Below are positions 35,701-47,432 of a stretch of DNA of 64,000 nt, piece after piece. The stretch covers positions 10,756,391 through 10,820,390 of the forward strand of contig OW285195.1 of assembly GCA_935421135.1 (NCBI GenBank), read 5' to 3'. Positions within the stretch are counted from its first letter, which is position 1. The number at the start of each line of letters is the position of its first letter. Made by a program: the position numbers and the translations under genes. The notes under the pieces are model-generated. The model had not been told where the DNA came from, made no database searches, and saw only the letters and a program-made list of their open reading frames with translations. This DNA is from Bugulina stolonifera (Eukaryota; Bryozoa; Gymnolaemata; Cheilostomatida; Bugulidae).

Positions 35701-38700
35701 GTGATGAAAGGACAAGAGTTCTGACAAATCGTGATGTTGATGCTGTCGTGGATGAAGCAACCAAAGTGTTCAATGTGGAGGAGGTGAAAGTGAATGACAC
35801 TGTGTTGAGACTTATTGATATGGGCGGGCAGGAGGTGTACCACATTACGTATCAACTTACATTGAAACAGAACTGTATACCCATCATAGTGGTGAACATA
35901 CAACAATACAAGGAGCTTTCAGCTACCTCCAATCACAGAGAAGCGGTGAGAAGGCTGGCCTTCGATTGGATGGCTCACCTCTACTTGGCTAACCCTGATC
36001 TTGGCCCTCCAAAGCTGGTCTTTACACACAAAGATAAATTCCCGTTGGCCCAGGTCACTGAATTGAGAAAAAATTTTCTTACAACTGCTGATGCATTGCG
36101 AAAAGAAATTATCGAGGAGGAGAAACATCTAGACAAGCACTTGACACGGATAAAGCATTTCTGCGACACTGAGACACCTCTCTTTGCTCCTGAAGATGTT
36201 TATGAGGTCGGTGATGAAAAAGATGACTACACCGTGTATGATTCGATCAGATCAAACATTTTTCAAGCAAGCCAAAAGTTTGTCAAAACTCTGCCTAAGC
36301 TCTGGGAAGACGTGAGTGATAATATATTGTCTTTGCAAACGGCGTACAGTACTGTAGCTGAAATCCTCGCTGTGTTACATCAATCAAATGTAAACCTCAC
36401 GAAAGATGAACTGAAAACGATTCTGAACTACATGCATGACTGTGGTAAGGTATTGCATTATGAGAAAACAGCAGCTCTTCAGTCTTACATCTTTCACAAG
36501 ATAGAAGTGGTTACCAAACTGCTTACAGTTTTGTACCATCATGGGGAGAAAATCTGGCAAGAGCGACTTGTTGAATTCCTACCTTGTTTTGTGGCTGGTT
36601 ATTCTATGGAGAAAGGACATTGTGAAGCCTTTGTTTCTACTTTCGTGAACACTGGAGTCATGGATGTGCGGCTTTTGTTCTACTTGATAAAGTCAGAAAC
36701 TGTCTTTCAAGGCAACACTGACTTCCAACTAGCTATCACCTTATTGCGAACCTTCCGTCTGCTCCATGGTCCGCTTCCTCTACAGTCAAAGAAATGTTTC
36801 ATAGTGCCTTATTTCTGTTCTGACTATCAGCAGAACTGGTTAGACAATGATGAAGATGTCGTCTTGCGAATGGAGATTCTCTTTCAAGGATTGCGTCTTC
36901 CACAATACGTGTATCATCAGATGGTAGTTGAACTTTTGAGAATGTTTCCTGTCAGGGAAAACTCTGTTGAAGTGAAGAAAAATGGCGCCGAGGTGTTTCA
37001 CAATGGTTCACTGATTCATCTAATTCATGACTCTCAATCCAGGAACGTGACTCTCCAGGTGTCTTCAGCAGTAGAGGAAATCAGTCAGTCGTGGGCAAAC
37101 ATTGTCAACATTACTAGAAGGATCTCCCGGCAAGTAAAGGAGGTGTGGCCAGCTAGTAGATTGGTTCATCAATTCTTCTGTCCCCACTGTCTGCTGAAAG
37201 GTGCCTCTCATCCAAGGAGAGAAGTTCCTCCCACCTGGTGTGATGGTTACTCCTCAGCTGATGCTCCATCTCACAAAAACTGGGAGGGTATGCTGACTGA
37301 TCGCTGTGGTAAAGAGAAGGTACCAAGTCCTCTGCTATATCCATGTAAGTAGTAGATATTACTTGTTCCGTATTGATCACATGACTACAAGACGATTACA
37401 TAGACGATTACATAGACGATTACATAATTTTATATTGTGAACAACCCTCTGATGATGATGATGTATGGATATACATCGAAATATAAGGAGTCAACAAAAA
37501 ATACGAGTCTCGTCTTATTTTTCATCATTTAGATACTTGCTCGCACTAGCATTTTCTTCTTTGTAATAAAATGGCACTCCTTATGTATACTGTCGAGTGT
37601 CAACCAGCCGGCTCCTGGCAGAATCCGGCTGTTACTCGTCTGTTCCTCATTTGCTGTTCGTCTGTTACAATATACTGAGTCATGTTCAGGTTCATCCCTG
37701 AGTGAAGTAGAGACAGAGAAACTTAAATCTGTGGTGGAGGAGCTGAAGGAAAAGAGAAGATCTCTACAGCCTCCAACAAGTCAGTCCATCAGATATACAT
37801 GTTACCTACTTATTACATCATTACTGACTCATGTACATGCGGCTACAAGTGTAACTGTACATATACTCTGCAATAGGATGGTGGATGGAGAGATATGAAG
37901 TAACGCTCTAGTCCCTCCAACTCTGTCCATCATCAGGGTCCCTACGATCTATGAGAATTTCTCTGCCGTTCAACTCTTGCGAATCAGGTCCAGGGATAGT
38001 ACAGTGAGCGTTTTAATGTAGCATCTCTTCTAGGATGCACATCTGGTTGCTCCACAGCTCTGCTGATAGAAGAAAGTTTTTTGGTTACAAGGTTACATAA
38101 CTCTCAATCAGATCTGGACCCTGTCTGTGGGTGCTTGAGGGACACTTTAGAGTGTAGCTTCATATCTTCTCTTCCATTTTCTTGCTCTGTAAATATCCAC
38201 ATCTGGTCACGTGAACATTTGTATTACCATTGAAGACATAATACTGTGTATCCATGTGTGATATTGTAATAAATCAGTTATTTTTCATGTCTAGGCTCAT
38301 CCCTGAGTGAAGTAGAGACAGAGAAACTTAAATCTGTGGTGGAGGAGCCGAAGGAAGAGAGAGAATCTCTACAGCCTCCAACAAGTCAGTCTATCAGATA
38401 TATATGTTATGTAACTATGACATCATCACTGACTCATGTACATGTAGCTACAAGTGTATTCCTCATATAATGTCCACATGTGTTTATGATGTGGAATAGA
38501 TCAGACATTTGTGAATGATTTTGTAATAAACAAGTTTGCTTTACAAGTTTGATGCAGGTGAACTGCTTGTAAAGGATTATAGGAAACGAGGGCACCATCT
38601 ATATGTATGTGTTAAATGCTCGTAACATATTTGAGCATTGTCTATTTGTAAAGGTGGTGAGCAGAGACGACCTGCTTCAACGCTTCCTCTCCAGCGACCC

Positions 38701-41700
38701 AAGCTACAACCCGCTGTAGTGGATGACCTTAGTGACCTTTCTGATGATGACGACTACATTATACCTACTAAGGATCCTAGACAGCAAATGGTTTCTCTTA
38801 CACAACGTGTTGAACCTACCACCTTGCCTAAGATCCAAAGACTGTTCCACAATACAGATAAAGTAAGTAGAGAGTCAACCTGTACGACAGATTTGTAATC
38901 AATATCCATATTGTGGGGTATTTCATTACTACAATATATATCTGTATATTATATCATAGTCATATATTGAATGAGTGTCATCGTCTACCCACTATTATAA
39001 GATTGTATGTAACAGGTGTTCAAGATGACAAAGATTAGAGGAAGAGCTCTGGTAATCAACAATCAAACATTTCTACACTCTCCAGAAAGAGTCGGTTCTG
39101 AAGCTGATGTTCAGAACTTGAAGGATATGCTGACAGCATTCAAGTTTAAAGTCAGCATCGCGACCAATCTCTCGGCTGAGGTACTAACTCTATTCTCATG
39201 GGACATTTCCTAATCTCTGTAGGTGAAGGGGAGTAATTCCTACAAATCAGATGACATATTTGGTAGCGGTGGTGCAGGCGAACTGGCTATAAAGTTGAGA
39301 TATTTATGACTGGTCGTTTTCAGATACCACTGCCAATCATTATGGTGTTCCATAGTCCAGATGTTAGCAAATTTATTCCAGGCGACGGTTATACTGGATT
39401 GCATTGTATGACATCTAAGTGAAGGACATTGGTTGTGTTTTACTTGTATACAACTGAATGATTTGCCGTGCTCTACCTCTTTACAGGATATGCTGCTTGT
39501 TATCAAGAATGAGGTCAAGGATAAACGCCACGCTGATTACGGAGCCTTCTGGTTATTTCTCTGCTCTCATGGTACTGATTCTAATCACATATATGGCTCA
39601 GATGATGTACTGGTTAACCTAAAGGATGTGTATGATCTACTCACACCTCTCAACTTTCCAGGAATGGCTGAGAAACCCAAACTTGTAGTCATTCAGGCCT
39701 GTGCTGGAGGTAAGTGTGTTTATGTTTTTATATTTGCAGTCTGATGAGTTAGGTGGTGATTTCACTCTCGTCAGAGAGGCCTAATAATCTCTTTAAGCTT
39801 CAGTAATTTGTGTCAAAATTATTTTCAAGTACTTTCCGTAAGGAGTTGTAACAGTTGGATTTCGATGTGGAATATATTTTATATTTGTGACGCAACAGTG
39901 GGCTCAAACCTAGCTAATCAGCTGCCAACACCGGTCTCTACTTTCACTGATTATTTGGATTTGGAGAATCTGACCTCCATACCAAAATTTGTTTTTTATG
40001 AAATTGAAAGCAATGATATATTACCAATCATCGATATCTTAGATACAAAGAAAGCCACTGGTTATGATAAAATTCCAGCAAGAACTCTGAAAGAAAATAA
40101 ATTAACCATAACTCCAATTCTAGTGTTTTTAACAAACTTAATTATAAAAAAAATCAATTTTCTCTGACTGTCTAAAAATTGCGCGTGTTACTCCAATATT
40201 CAAAAAGGGTGATAGAACAGATTGTAATAATTACAGACCAATCTCAACAATTTATTTACAGAAAGCCAACGTGGTTTTAGAAAAGGAAGGAATACCACTG
40301 GAGCAATTAACATCCTTATGGAACAGCTTTATGAAAATTTCAACTCGAGCGCAATAACCCAAGGAATATTTTTAGACTTTTCAAAAGCTTTCGATACTAT
40401 TAATCACCAAATTTTAATAGGCAAATTACCCTTTTACGGATTTTCCCTTGGTGCTACAAAAACTATAGAAAGCTATCTTAAAAATAGAAAACAATTTGTG
40501 AATTTTAACAGCTGTGCATCAAACATGCGGGAAATCACTATCGGCGTCCCACAAGGCTCAATTATTGGGCCATTACTTTTTCTTATCTATATCAATGACC
40601 TTTTAAAAGCAGCCCCCTGTCTCAATTCTATACTTTATGCTGATTATACAAATATTTTCTCCACCAACCCGCAAATTTTAAACCAAGAAATTGTCAATAT
40701 TGAAAACTGGTGCATAGCCAACAAGCTGGTTTTAAATTACTCCAAAACTTTCCAAGTACTTTTCAAAGCTCCAAACAAACAATTTAAACAGTCACAGTAC
40801 ACTGTGAAAATGAATAATACCCCTCTGGAATTTAAAAATGAAACAAAATTTCTTGGTATCACCCTCGATGCTAACATTACTTTCAAACCACATTATATTG
40901 GCTTTACTTTATCGAAGACTGAAGCTTATTTTATTAATGATGAAAGCTGTACGATCATTCTTTAACCAAAAAACAATGGTGGAACTTTATTATGCCTTTT
41001 TTTATCCTCATCTTTTATATGGAATCGAATTGTGGGGGCATGCGAATGAGACCGCGCTTAAACACATCGCGGTCCTCCAGAAGGCAGCTGTTAGAGTAAT
41101 TTTAAACATTAAACCGAGAGAACATGTCACCTCTCATTTTAAAACCCTAAAAATCACGCCAATTAAAATGTTTTTTGAATTCACCACTTTAAAACTACTA
41201 CTTAAAACCTTTCCTCCAGAATTTTTATTTTCACTGATGACAAAAAACCATCATAACACACGGCAACAAAGCCTTAAAACAAAGAAAGCCAACAACAAAC
41301 GAGGTAAGAGGTCCTTGTTGAACACAGGAATTGTCCTGTACAACAAGCACCTAATGGGGGTGGAGACTGGCACCGCTGCCTGTCGCGTGGATGGTCTAGC
41401 TGCCCTCATGTGGGTGGTCGCTTAGGGCCGGTGGAGACTGCATGTCCCTGCCGTCCTTGGATGGGGTGGTTCTGCGGCGGTGAAGAGTTTTTTAGTTGCG
41501 CAGCCTTTTCTCTAGCTTCGGACTATCTGGTTTGTCCCTTTGCTTTTTTATATGTCTTTTTAATTAATACCTTTTATATATTTCAAAAATAGCAATAAAC
41601 GCACTGAAAAAAAAAAGTTTATCACCAACATAAATCACCCATGGAACTACATTAGTAAGACTCATAATGTGAGTCTCAACCTACTAACTGGAACTGATTC

Positions 41701-44506
41701 ACTGCTATATATACTAAATACTATACCATACATTTATCCTGTTTTTATACTGATGTGTAGCTCACCATTGTGAGAGTAGACAACTTCTCCAATGAATGTA
41801 ATCTAATACTACTACTTGTATTCATTTCCACATACAGTTTACATACCATATCAGGACATCATGGTCTTTCACTCTCATTGCATCATAGACTTGGTTCTAT
41901 TATTGACTAATAATGTTTGTTGTGTGAGGTACACCCCCCACCCTTTGGGGGTATTATGACTCATTTTAACTTGTCAGTATATCTTCCACATTACATCCAG
42001 TGTATCTTGTAATGTATAAGTATGATGTTTATTTATATTCCACCAGAGAGAGTTGATGGAGGTGATAGAGGTATCCATATGGCTGTTCCTGAGGATGACC
42101 CAGCCTACAGACCCACTGAGGAATTACCTCAAGTTACCAGACCTCCACCTACAGCAGTTGGTCAACGTCTGGTTTCTAAAGAATTGACTAGACTTAATTA
42201 TGACAATATGTTAGTCATAAAGTCAAGTTTTGAGTGTAAGTCATGTTGTATAAATTGTTCAAACTAGCATATGGTTCGCACTAATACTAGCTGTGGTTAG
42301 CAGTGTGTACTAAGCCAATCCCATGAAGTATTAGTAGGTCGCACTAATCGTTTGCATATGGCCAGTTAGCATGACTGCGTACTGAGAGTGTGCACTGGCT
42401 GAGCTCGGCAAATGAGTGCGAGCTGGGTCATCCCATAGCTCTAGCTGAGGTTCAACCACACTGAGTTCGAACCATGGAAACCCTGTGATTAATTATACTA
42501 CTGTTGGATTATGTTGAAATTTCAGGTTCAGCTGAATTCACTGTTGGCATTCATCCATCATTAACTTTTGTAAGGAGCAATCCAAATCCTACACTCCATT
42601 TCCGCAACAGAAACATTTTAGGTCTTTTGATTTTGTGTGATGAATGAAATGGACATTCCATAGTTTGTATGTTAACACATACCTTGTCTATTGTACTCAC
42701 TTCTTATCAAACTTATTTGTCTGTTTGATTGACTTACTTACCTGTCTATCTACTTATGAAAACTAATATATACATATTTCAGCGTTTCTGTCCATAAGAG
42801 ACCCTACTTATGGTTGTCTAATGATCAGATGTCTGGTTAGGACAATGTATAAACACGCCTGTCACAGAGACATGTATGAGATATACAAGATTGTAAGTAC
42901 CTTTCTATTTAATCATTACATCTACCCATGATTTGTTTAATATTATTCCCTGACACACATTCAATATGATGGAGAATATGACCATTCCTTTACATTAACT
43001 GAGAAATATGGATTTAAATGCGTGTATATAATTAGTAGTAAGCTATATGTGTCTTCTGTATTTATACACAACCATGGCTGAGGGGCTGCTATGAAAGTTG
43101 ACCAGAGTTTGAATTCCATACAGAGTCAGGTAGTGCCAAGTAAAACATCCTACTATACTTGCTACATCATATACCTTATTATCAGAATAGTGAAGACAAC
43201 TCCATAGTATCTAGTACCAATTTCTTCCAAGCAATGTGTATCACTTGGAATTGATATTGGGAAGTAAGCTGTGAGTTTTATAGCGTTATACCTGTATATC
43301 AACTGTTTGACCTGACCAGTTTCTACACTCAGGTACAGCACAGAGTAAGAAAATTCTGTCTCAAGAAGAATATGGAGAGTGGACAGTTGGTAGTAGCTCA
43401 AGATACTCTGACTCACATGAGGAAGCTTTATCTATTTCCTGAATACAACGGATCTAGAAGGAGGAATATTCAAGGTACATTAAATTATGCTCAATGTTTT
43501 ATTTTGAAAAACAAGATATATGGGCGTCATGTAACTATGTAGTGTAGTAACCATAGCAACGGCTACTCTTACTGTATCCTGGGTGTTGATGGCTACTTAT
43601 TCATTCATATATGAGACCACACACCACTCTACTCTCCAGACTGGGATACTGACTATTAGTAATCAATCTCATGTCATTCTGTCTGAGAGTTCTAGTGATA
43701 AAACCATTCTAGTCTTTTACTCCACAGGCTGGTATACTCTCATATACATACACACTCCTGGTTCACTTCTTACTTGACTATAAACAGACACCCTGCTGGC
43801 CTTTTGTATTTATAAACTCTACTTTCAGTAATCTAAGCATGCTACCAATATTACTCACATAATTTGGTAGCAGCAGTAGAAGTAGTAATATTTATTATTG
43901 TCATTTTACAGCAAGTATAATTTCTATATTTTGATAATTGGATTGCTGTATCTTCTTTTACGTTGAGTTACTGAAATAGTAGTAGACAGTCGGTTACTAT
44001 TAAGATTAGTATGGTCACAGTCAATCATTAATACAGGATCCACTAATAGTTTGGGAAACATACATTGTACAGTTCAACCTGAATATATTATACCATGTAG
44101 TTTGTGGACTAACAAGAATCTTGGGAGTTGTTTTCCCTTAAAATAGAAATTGGGCATGGAAACACCACTCTGATAGAAATTGGGGATATAAGTGTATAAA
44201 TGTACAATGTACATCCCAATGGGTCTTGTTTAGTGTAGGAATTGAATTTGGTGCTACATTATGTTGTCGGTCGGTTTAACAGTTGGGTGATGTGTTATAA
44301 AATATCTTTTTGTAACAACTCTGTGGCTTGGAGCTGAGATCTCGGTTTGTCTGGCCAGGTGGTTCAATACGTATTCTACATTGTAATAATATTAATATTG
44401 TATTGTGTAATGTAGTAATGTGATTATTGTATCTTGTGATGGAATTCTTTCAGACACTGACCATGGAGAGACAACTACTGATATAGTTCCTAGGGTAACT
44501 GTGTAA
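26075..44506 (+). CDS. LRR-Roc-COR-caspase fusion protein (predicted 2045 aa)
   Basis: Thirty exons joined in phase: 26075-26123, 26503-26728, 18 LRR exons (27156-33971), 35345-37344, 37690-37779, 38295-38384, 38654-38862, 39016-39180, 39487-39709, 42047-42235, 42783-42892, 43333-43474 and 44454-44506 (stop TAA). The sum is 6138 nt. Domains: N-terminal region 1-91, LRRs 92 to about 1025, Roc GTPase about 1050-1235, COR about 1290-1600, linker 1620-1750, caspase 1753-2035, short tail. The family logic is recognition by LRR, a GTP/GDP switch and dimerisation by Roc-COR (as in Roco proteins such as LRRK and MASL), and proteolysis by a caspase. Proximity activation of the caspase by Roc-COR dimers is an inference. 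Every splice junction has GT-AG and fitting phase. A LINE sits in the intron between the two caspase subunits without touching exons. Confidence 0.85.
27156..33971 (+). repeat. Array of 18 tandem 144-nt LRR exons
   Basis: Exon starts: 27156, 27551, 27946, 28341, 28728, 29123, 29510, 29897, 30284, 30678, 31073, 31460, 31858, 32253, 32648, 33035, 33433, 33828; each is exactly 144 nt and encodes 48 residues, two LRRs (MSKLNKLEVLRMSxNNFGS, then IPDIFTDMVSLRELDISxCx and LTTLPVS). All have the same phase at both ends, so any number can be skipped or added in frame. Unit length is 387-398 bp and the introns are nearly identical. Residue 14 of the units reads G,W,G,G,Y,S,V,G,W,W,S,V,W,D,S,V,W,D and residue 39 reads W,E,R,G,M,E,R,R,H,I,G,K,R,G,G,K,R,Y. 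Confidence 0.95.
30822..33971 (+). repeat. Recent tandem duplication of four LRR exons (offset 1575 bp)
   Basis: Exons 11-14 (31073-32396) and 15-18 (32648-33971) with their introns repeat at an exact offset of 1575 bp. Exons 11-13 and 15-17 encode identical proteins; 14 and 18 differ at a few sites. The intron after exon 14 matches the one after exon 10 (atcatgatatac, aatggtacaat), marking the crossover point. Confidence 0.9.
34183..34396. mobile_element. MITE of the TTCGAAC family, copy 3
   Basis: Starts gattttgcggctgttcgaaa and ends gaaatgtccctttacc, with inverted cagttcgaaacagga / cctgtttcgaactg ends. Flanked by gtagcacct on both sides (34172-34180 and 34400-34408), a perfect target duplication of 8-9 bp. 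Confidence 0.75.
34461..34968. mobile_element. Possible solo LTR
   Basis: About 508 bp running from TGTGACACTAG to GATCCTTACA, with a TATA-like gtatatatagagctc at 34573 and two AATAAA signals (34611 and 34819). The layout resembles an LTR, but flanking bases agtaa and gtatg do not match, and no partner is in the window. Confidence 0.35.
35345..37344 (+). other. Roc-COR exon of the Roco-caspase gene
   Basis: One 2000-nt exon. It opens with two to three further LRRs (LQTLDISNNSFTALP, LLKLNLSNN, LRLLDVDDC). The Roc GTPase follows: P-loop GNTMAGKT at 1060-1067, switch II DMGGQE at 1114-1119 and G4 motif THKD at 1183-1186, all matching the Roco consensus. Lys1066 and Thr1067 of the P-loop are intact, so GTP binding is expected. 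The COR domain occupies the rest (PKLWEDVSDNILSL through VPYFCSDYQQNW) and ends in a Cys-rich segment (FFCPHCLLK plus three more Cys) like the zinc-binding end of other invertebrate Roco proteins. No kinase domain follows. Confidence 0.9.
37690..38384 (+). repeat. Duplicated 90-nt linker exon
   Basis: Exons 37690-37779 and 38295-38384 encode almost the same 30 residues (SSLSEVETEKLKSVVEE, then SLQPPT), with flanking intron ends also similar. A Leu/Glu/Lys heptad-like pattern suggests a short helix. Both exons have the same phase and can be included or skipped in frame. Confidence 0.85.
39016..39709 (+). other. Caspase large-subunit (p20-like) exons
   Basis: Exons 39016-39180 and 39487-39709. 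The strand GRALVINNQTF starts the fold; ERVGSEADVQNL supplies the S1-pocket Arg (Arg1777) in the usual R-x-G-x-x-x-D setting. The catalytic His is in FLCSHGTDSNHIYGSDD (His1835) and the catalytic Cys in VVIQACAGE (Cys1879), matching the caspase QACxG box. All critical residues are present, so an active protease is expected. The active-site Cys codon lies eight bases before the intron that holds the LINE. Confidence 0.92.
39795..41620 (+). mobile_element. LINE remnant in the caspase intron
   Basis: Reverse-transcriptase pieces in three frames: TKKATGYDKIPARTLKE near 40050, FLDFSKAFDTINHQIL at 40370, GVPQGSIIGPLLFLIYINDL at 40545 and LHSILYADYTNIF-type motif at 40630. The canonical FADD/YADD site reads YADY, so the second catalytic Asp is lost, and frames break near 40167 and 40900. 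It ends with AATAAA and an A-run (41609-41618), as in poly(A)-tailed LINEs. Length 1.8 kb, 5' truncated. Confidence 0.85.
42047..44506 (+). other. Caspase linker, small-subunit (p10-like) and tail exons
   Basis: Exon 42047-42235 completes QACAGERVDGG and encodes an acidic linker with Asp residues (VPEDDPAYRPTEEL) that could be a processing site. Exon 42783-42892 has FLSIRDPTYGCLMI with Arg1950 in the place of the substrate-binding Arg of the p10 subunit. Exon 43333-43474 has VVAQDTLTHMRKLYLFPEY, the terminal strand pattern (Thr-Leu-x-x-x-Leu-Tyr-Phe-Pro) of caspases. Exon 44454-44506 gives a 17-residue tail and the stop, with AATAAA overlapping it at 44506-44511. Confidence 0.88.
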
Positions 44507-46521
44507 ATAAAGGTAAGTACAATGTATGTAGTGTAATCAGTATTATAGTATATATCTACCAAGTATTAGTATACTTACTGTATCTGTATGTACTATGTAG
44601 TGCACTCAGTATTATAGTATATATCTACCTAGTATTAGTATACTTACTGTATCTGTATGTACTATGTAGTGCACTCAGTATTATAGTATATATCTACCTA
44701 GTATTAGTATACTTACTGCGTCTGTATCTACTATGTGTACTATGGCTATTTACACATTATTGTAATGTTCACCTGTGGGTAACACACAGGCTAGCAGACC
44801 ACATACACTGGAACTGAAGCTAATAAACCATTAGGTAGACCTGATACTGCTAGATTACTAAACAGAGCCTTAGGACCTAGCTTATACAATGTGCCCCTAG
44901 CATCTGACTATTCCAGCTCCGACACTTGTATAAGTTATACTATGTCTACACTAGTTACTCCAAACACTCACTTAGTCCAAGGAGCTATATCTGGGAGACT
45001 CCTACATGTACGTAATCCTATAAGTTTCTATCAAATATGCAGAGCATGTAAGAAGATAGAAGTTATTGTATAGGTGTGTGAATTACAACTGACTAGTATA
45101 GAAAATATAGCACCTTAAATACAGAACTGGCTTCTCCCAGAGTCTGAGGAACCAATTGGCTATCGGTCGAAATATAACACCTAATTAATTATGTATTCTA
45201 AAAACATCAAATACAATTGATATTATATCGGCCCTCAGCCTGCAGTATTTCTACATACAAAAAATAAATTTACACATTAATTAGGAATAAGTTATTACAG
45301 TAGATACATGAAAATTAATGTCAGTCACATTATGCTATTATAGAGATTTCACCAGCAGATCACATTATCAGGTATATTATGCAGTGACTCATGTACGACT
45401 ATGAGCTTGTGTCATATTACAGCTTGCAATATTTAGGAGAGGACCAACTTCAAAATGTCTATCCCTGAATTATTATGTTGTAGGATCATTTAGAAGGTCA
45501 AGGTGGCTAGCAGGTCAAGGTCACACAGGAGCTGGTCATAGTCTATGATAACAATACATTGAGGTCCTGCATATGAAAGTAACGCTAGAGATGATGATGA
45601 ACATACAGTGTATTGTGGTTGTATAAATCACTAAACATTCTACTAGATTACACTAACATTCTACTAATCATAGTACATGTACATACTGTCTATATATACA
45701 TGTAAGATCGGACTATTTTATTATATTCTCTACTACATTATACAATGCTGTGGATACATAATATGATATGGATACCTGTGGTACTTTCTGGTTGTTTACT
45801 ATTAGTTCACGGTTATTATAACCACAGTACATGTCACTAGTTATAATTACTCAAATACTACAGAATATTATATACAGTTATTTTAATCTAGGTGGAGATA
45901 ACTCTCTAATGTATAATATTACAGCTCATGCTAATAGGTGGAGAAATAATACCCAGAGTTTGGTATACAATTCTTCCACATTCTACTTGATTGTAACTGC
46001 TGTACTATGGAGCAAAAGATGCAGTTTGTATTGTACAATCCAGTTTTCAGTTTAAAGGGAGTTTTCTTTCCCTGCACTTCTATCCTGCATATTGTTGTGC
46101 AAGTTATTGTATTATGGCTGTGTGTAGTTGTAGTGCATACCTGTAGCTTCTAGTATTTAGCCATACACATGATGTTCACTCTCTACTAGATTATGTAATA
46201 ATAAACATCCAAGCATCAATTTTAGTGCAGAATCTATAACTACATGTATATACTATATTATATGTACCCTGCAATCATATAACACAAATGTTTATAATAG
46301 AGAGTTTACTACTGTCTGCTAGACAAGTGCAGTGCATGCCAATGGTGTAGTGGTCAACATAAAAACTTCACTTGGTAGATTTCAGGTTCAACACTTGCGT
46401 GCTCATAGTTGAAAGTTGTCCACTCTCAATTATTATGGGAACCTGAGAGAGGACAACTTCTAGCTATGAGCAATAGCTCACGCGGACATACAGTAGTATA
46501 ATATAATGTGAGTATATTGTG
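44507..46521. other. Intergenic region downstream of the Roco-caspase gene
   Basis: Contains a roughly 70-bp tandem repeat, three copies at 44525-44725 (phrase actatgtagtgcactcagta). The remainder is AT-rich with no coding sequence I can support. Confidence 0.5.
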
Positions 46522-47424
46522 CAGAGTTGGGTCCAAGTTGACTTGCAAGTCAACAAGTCAAGTCATTTCTAAAATTTTGGAGGCAAGTCAAGTCAGTGCT
46601 GCCTCAAGTCAAGTCGGCCGTCATGCAAGTCACAAGTCAAGTCAAAGTCAAGTCAAGTCGAAATGCAAGTCAAGTGGAAGACAACTTCAAAAAATTTTAC
46701 ATTTTCCAAAACGTCACCTTTTTCTTTTAGTAGGCATTCCAATCCATGAAAAACCTATGCCAAGGTGTAGCAGAGCATGTACATGTATGTTATGCAATCA
46801 TGGTAAAGAACTAGTCTATATAAGTAGTATTATTGGCACTACGGTCGAGACTGGTCATATAGTATTATATACTGTATATATAATGTAATGGTAATGGTAA
46901 TACAGTGTTACATAACATATAAACAGCATGCATGGTACAGCGCAGAGTGTCCTCTGGCTAGTCCTGCAATTTAAGTCTAGTAATTATTGCACTGTACATT
47001 GTATTCACTACTTACACCACACCTATGCTACACTTACACTACTTGCACTGTGTGTACTTGTGACTATGCATTGTGTAGTCTCACGTACACACAGCCTAGA
47101 TGTTGCCGAGTTGTGTATCCTCATAGCTAACCTTGATATACTCTGAGTGCTGCTAGTCGCACTGATCTAGTAAGAATGATAAATAGGTAGGTAATTGAGA
47201 CCTTTTTTCCATGTTGGCTAAACACTGTACAAACTTTTTATTTGCCAGATTGACTTGGCAGAACCCAAGACAAAATCACAAGTCATTCATGTGTCCAAGT
47301 CAAGTCAAGTCACATTGATGCGCAAGTCAAAGTCAAGTCAAGTTGGCAAGTCCAAGTCAAGTCGACTTGTGACTTGACTTGACTTGGCAAGTCAAGTCAA
47401 ATCTATGACTTGGACCCAGGTCTG
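46522..47424. mobile_element. Non-autonomous hAT-like element with CAAGT-repeat arms
   Basis: Ends CAGAGTTGGGTCCAAGT and its inverted partner ACTTGGACCCAGGTCTG, flanked by the 8-bp duplication atattgtg (46514-46521 and 47425-47432). Both arms are built of many CAAGT/CAAGTCAAGTC repeats in opposite orientation. The 600-bp centre has no transposase. Confidence 0.88.
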
Positions 47425-47432
47425 ATATTGTG

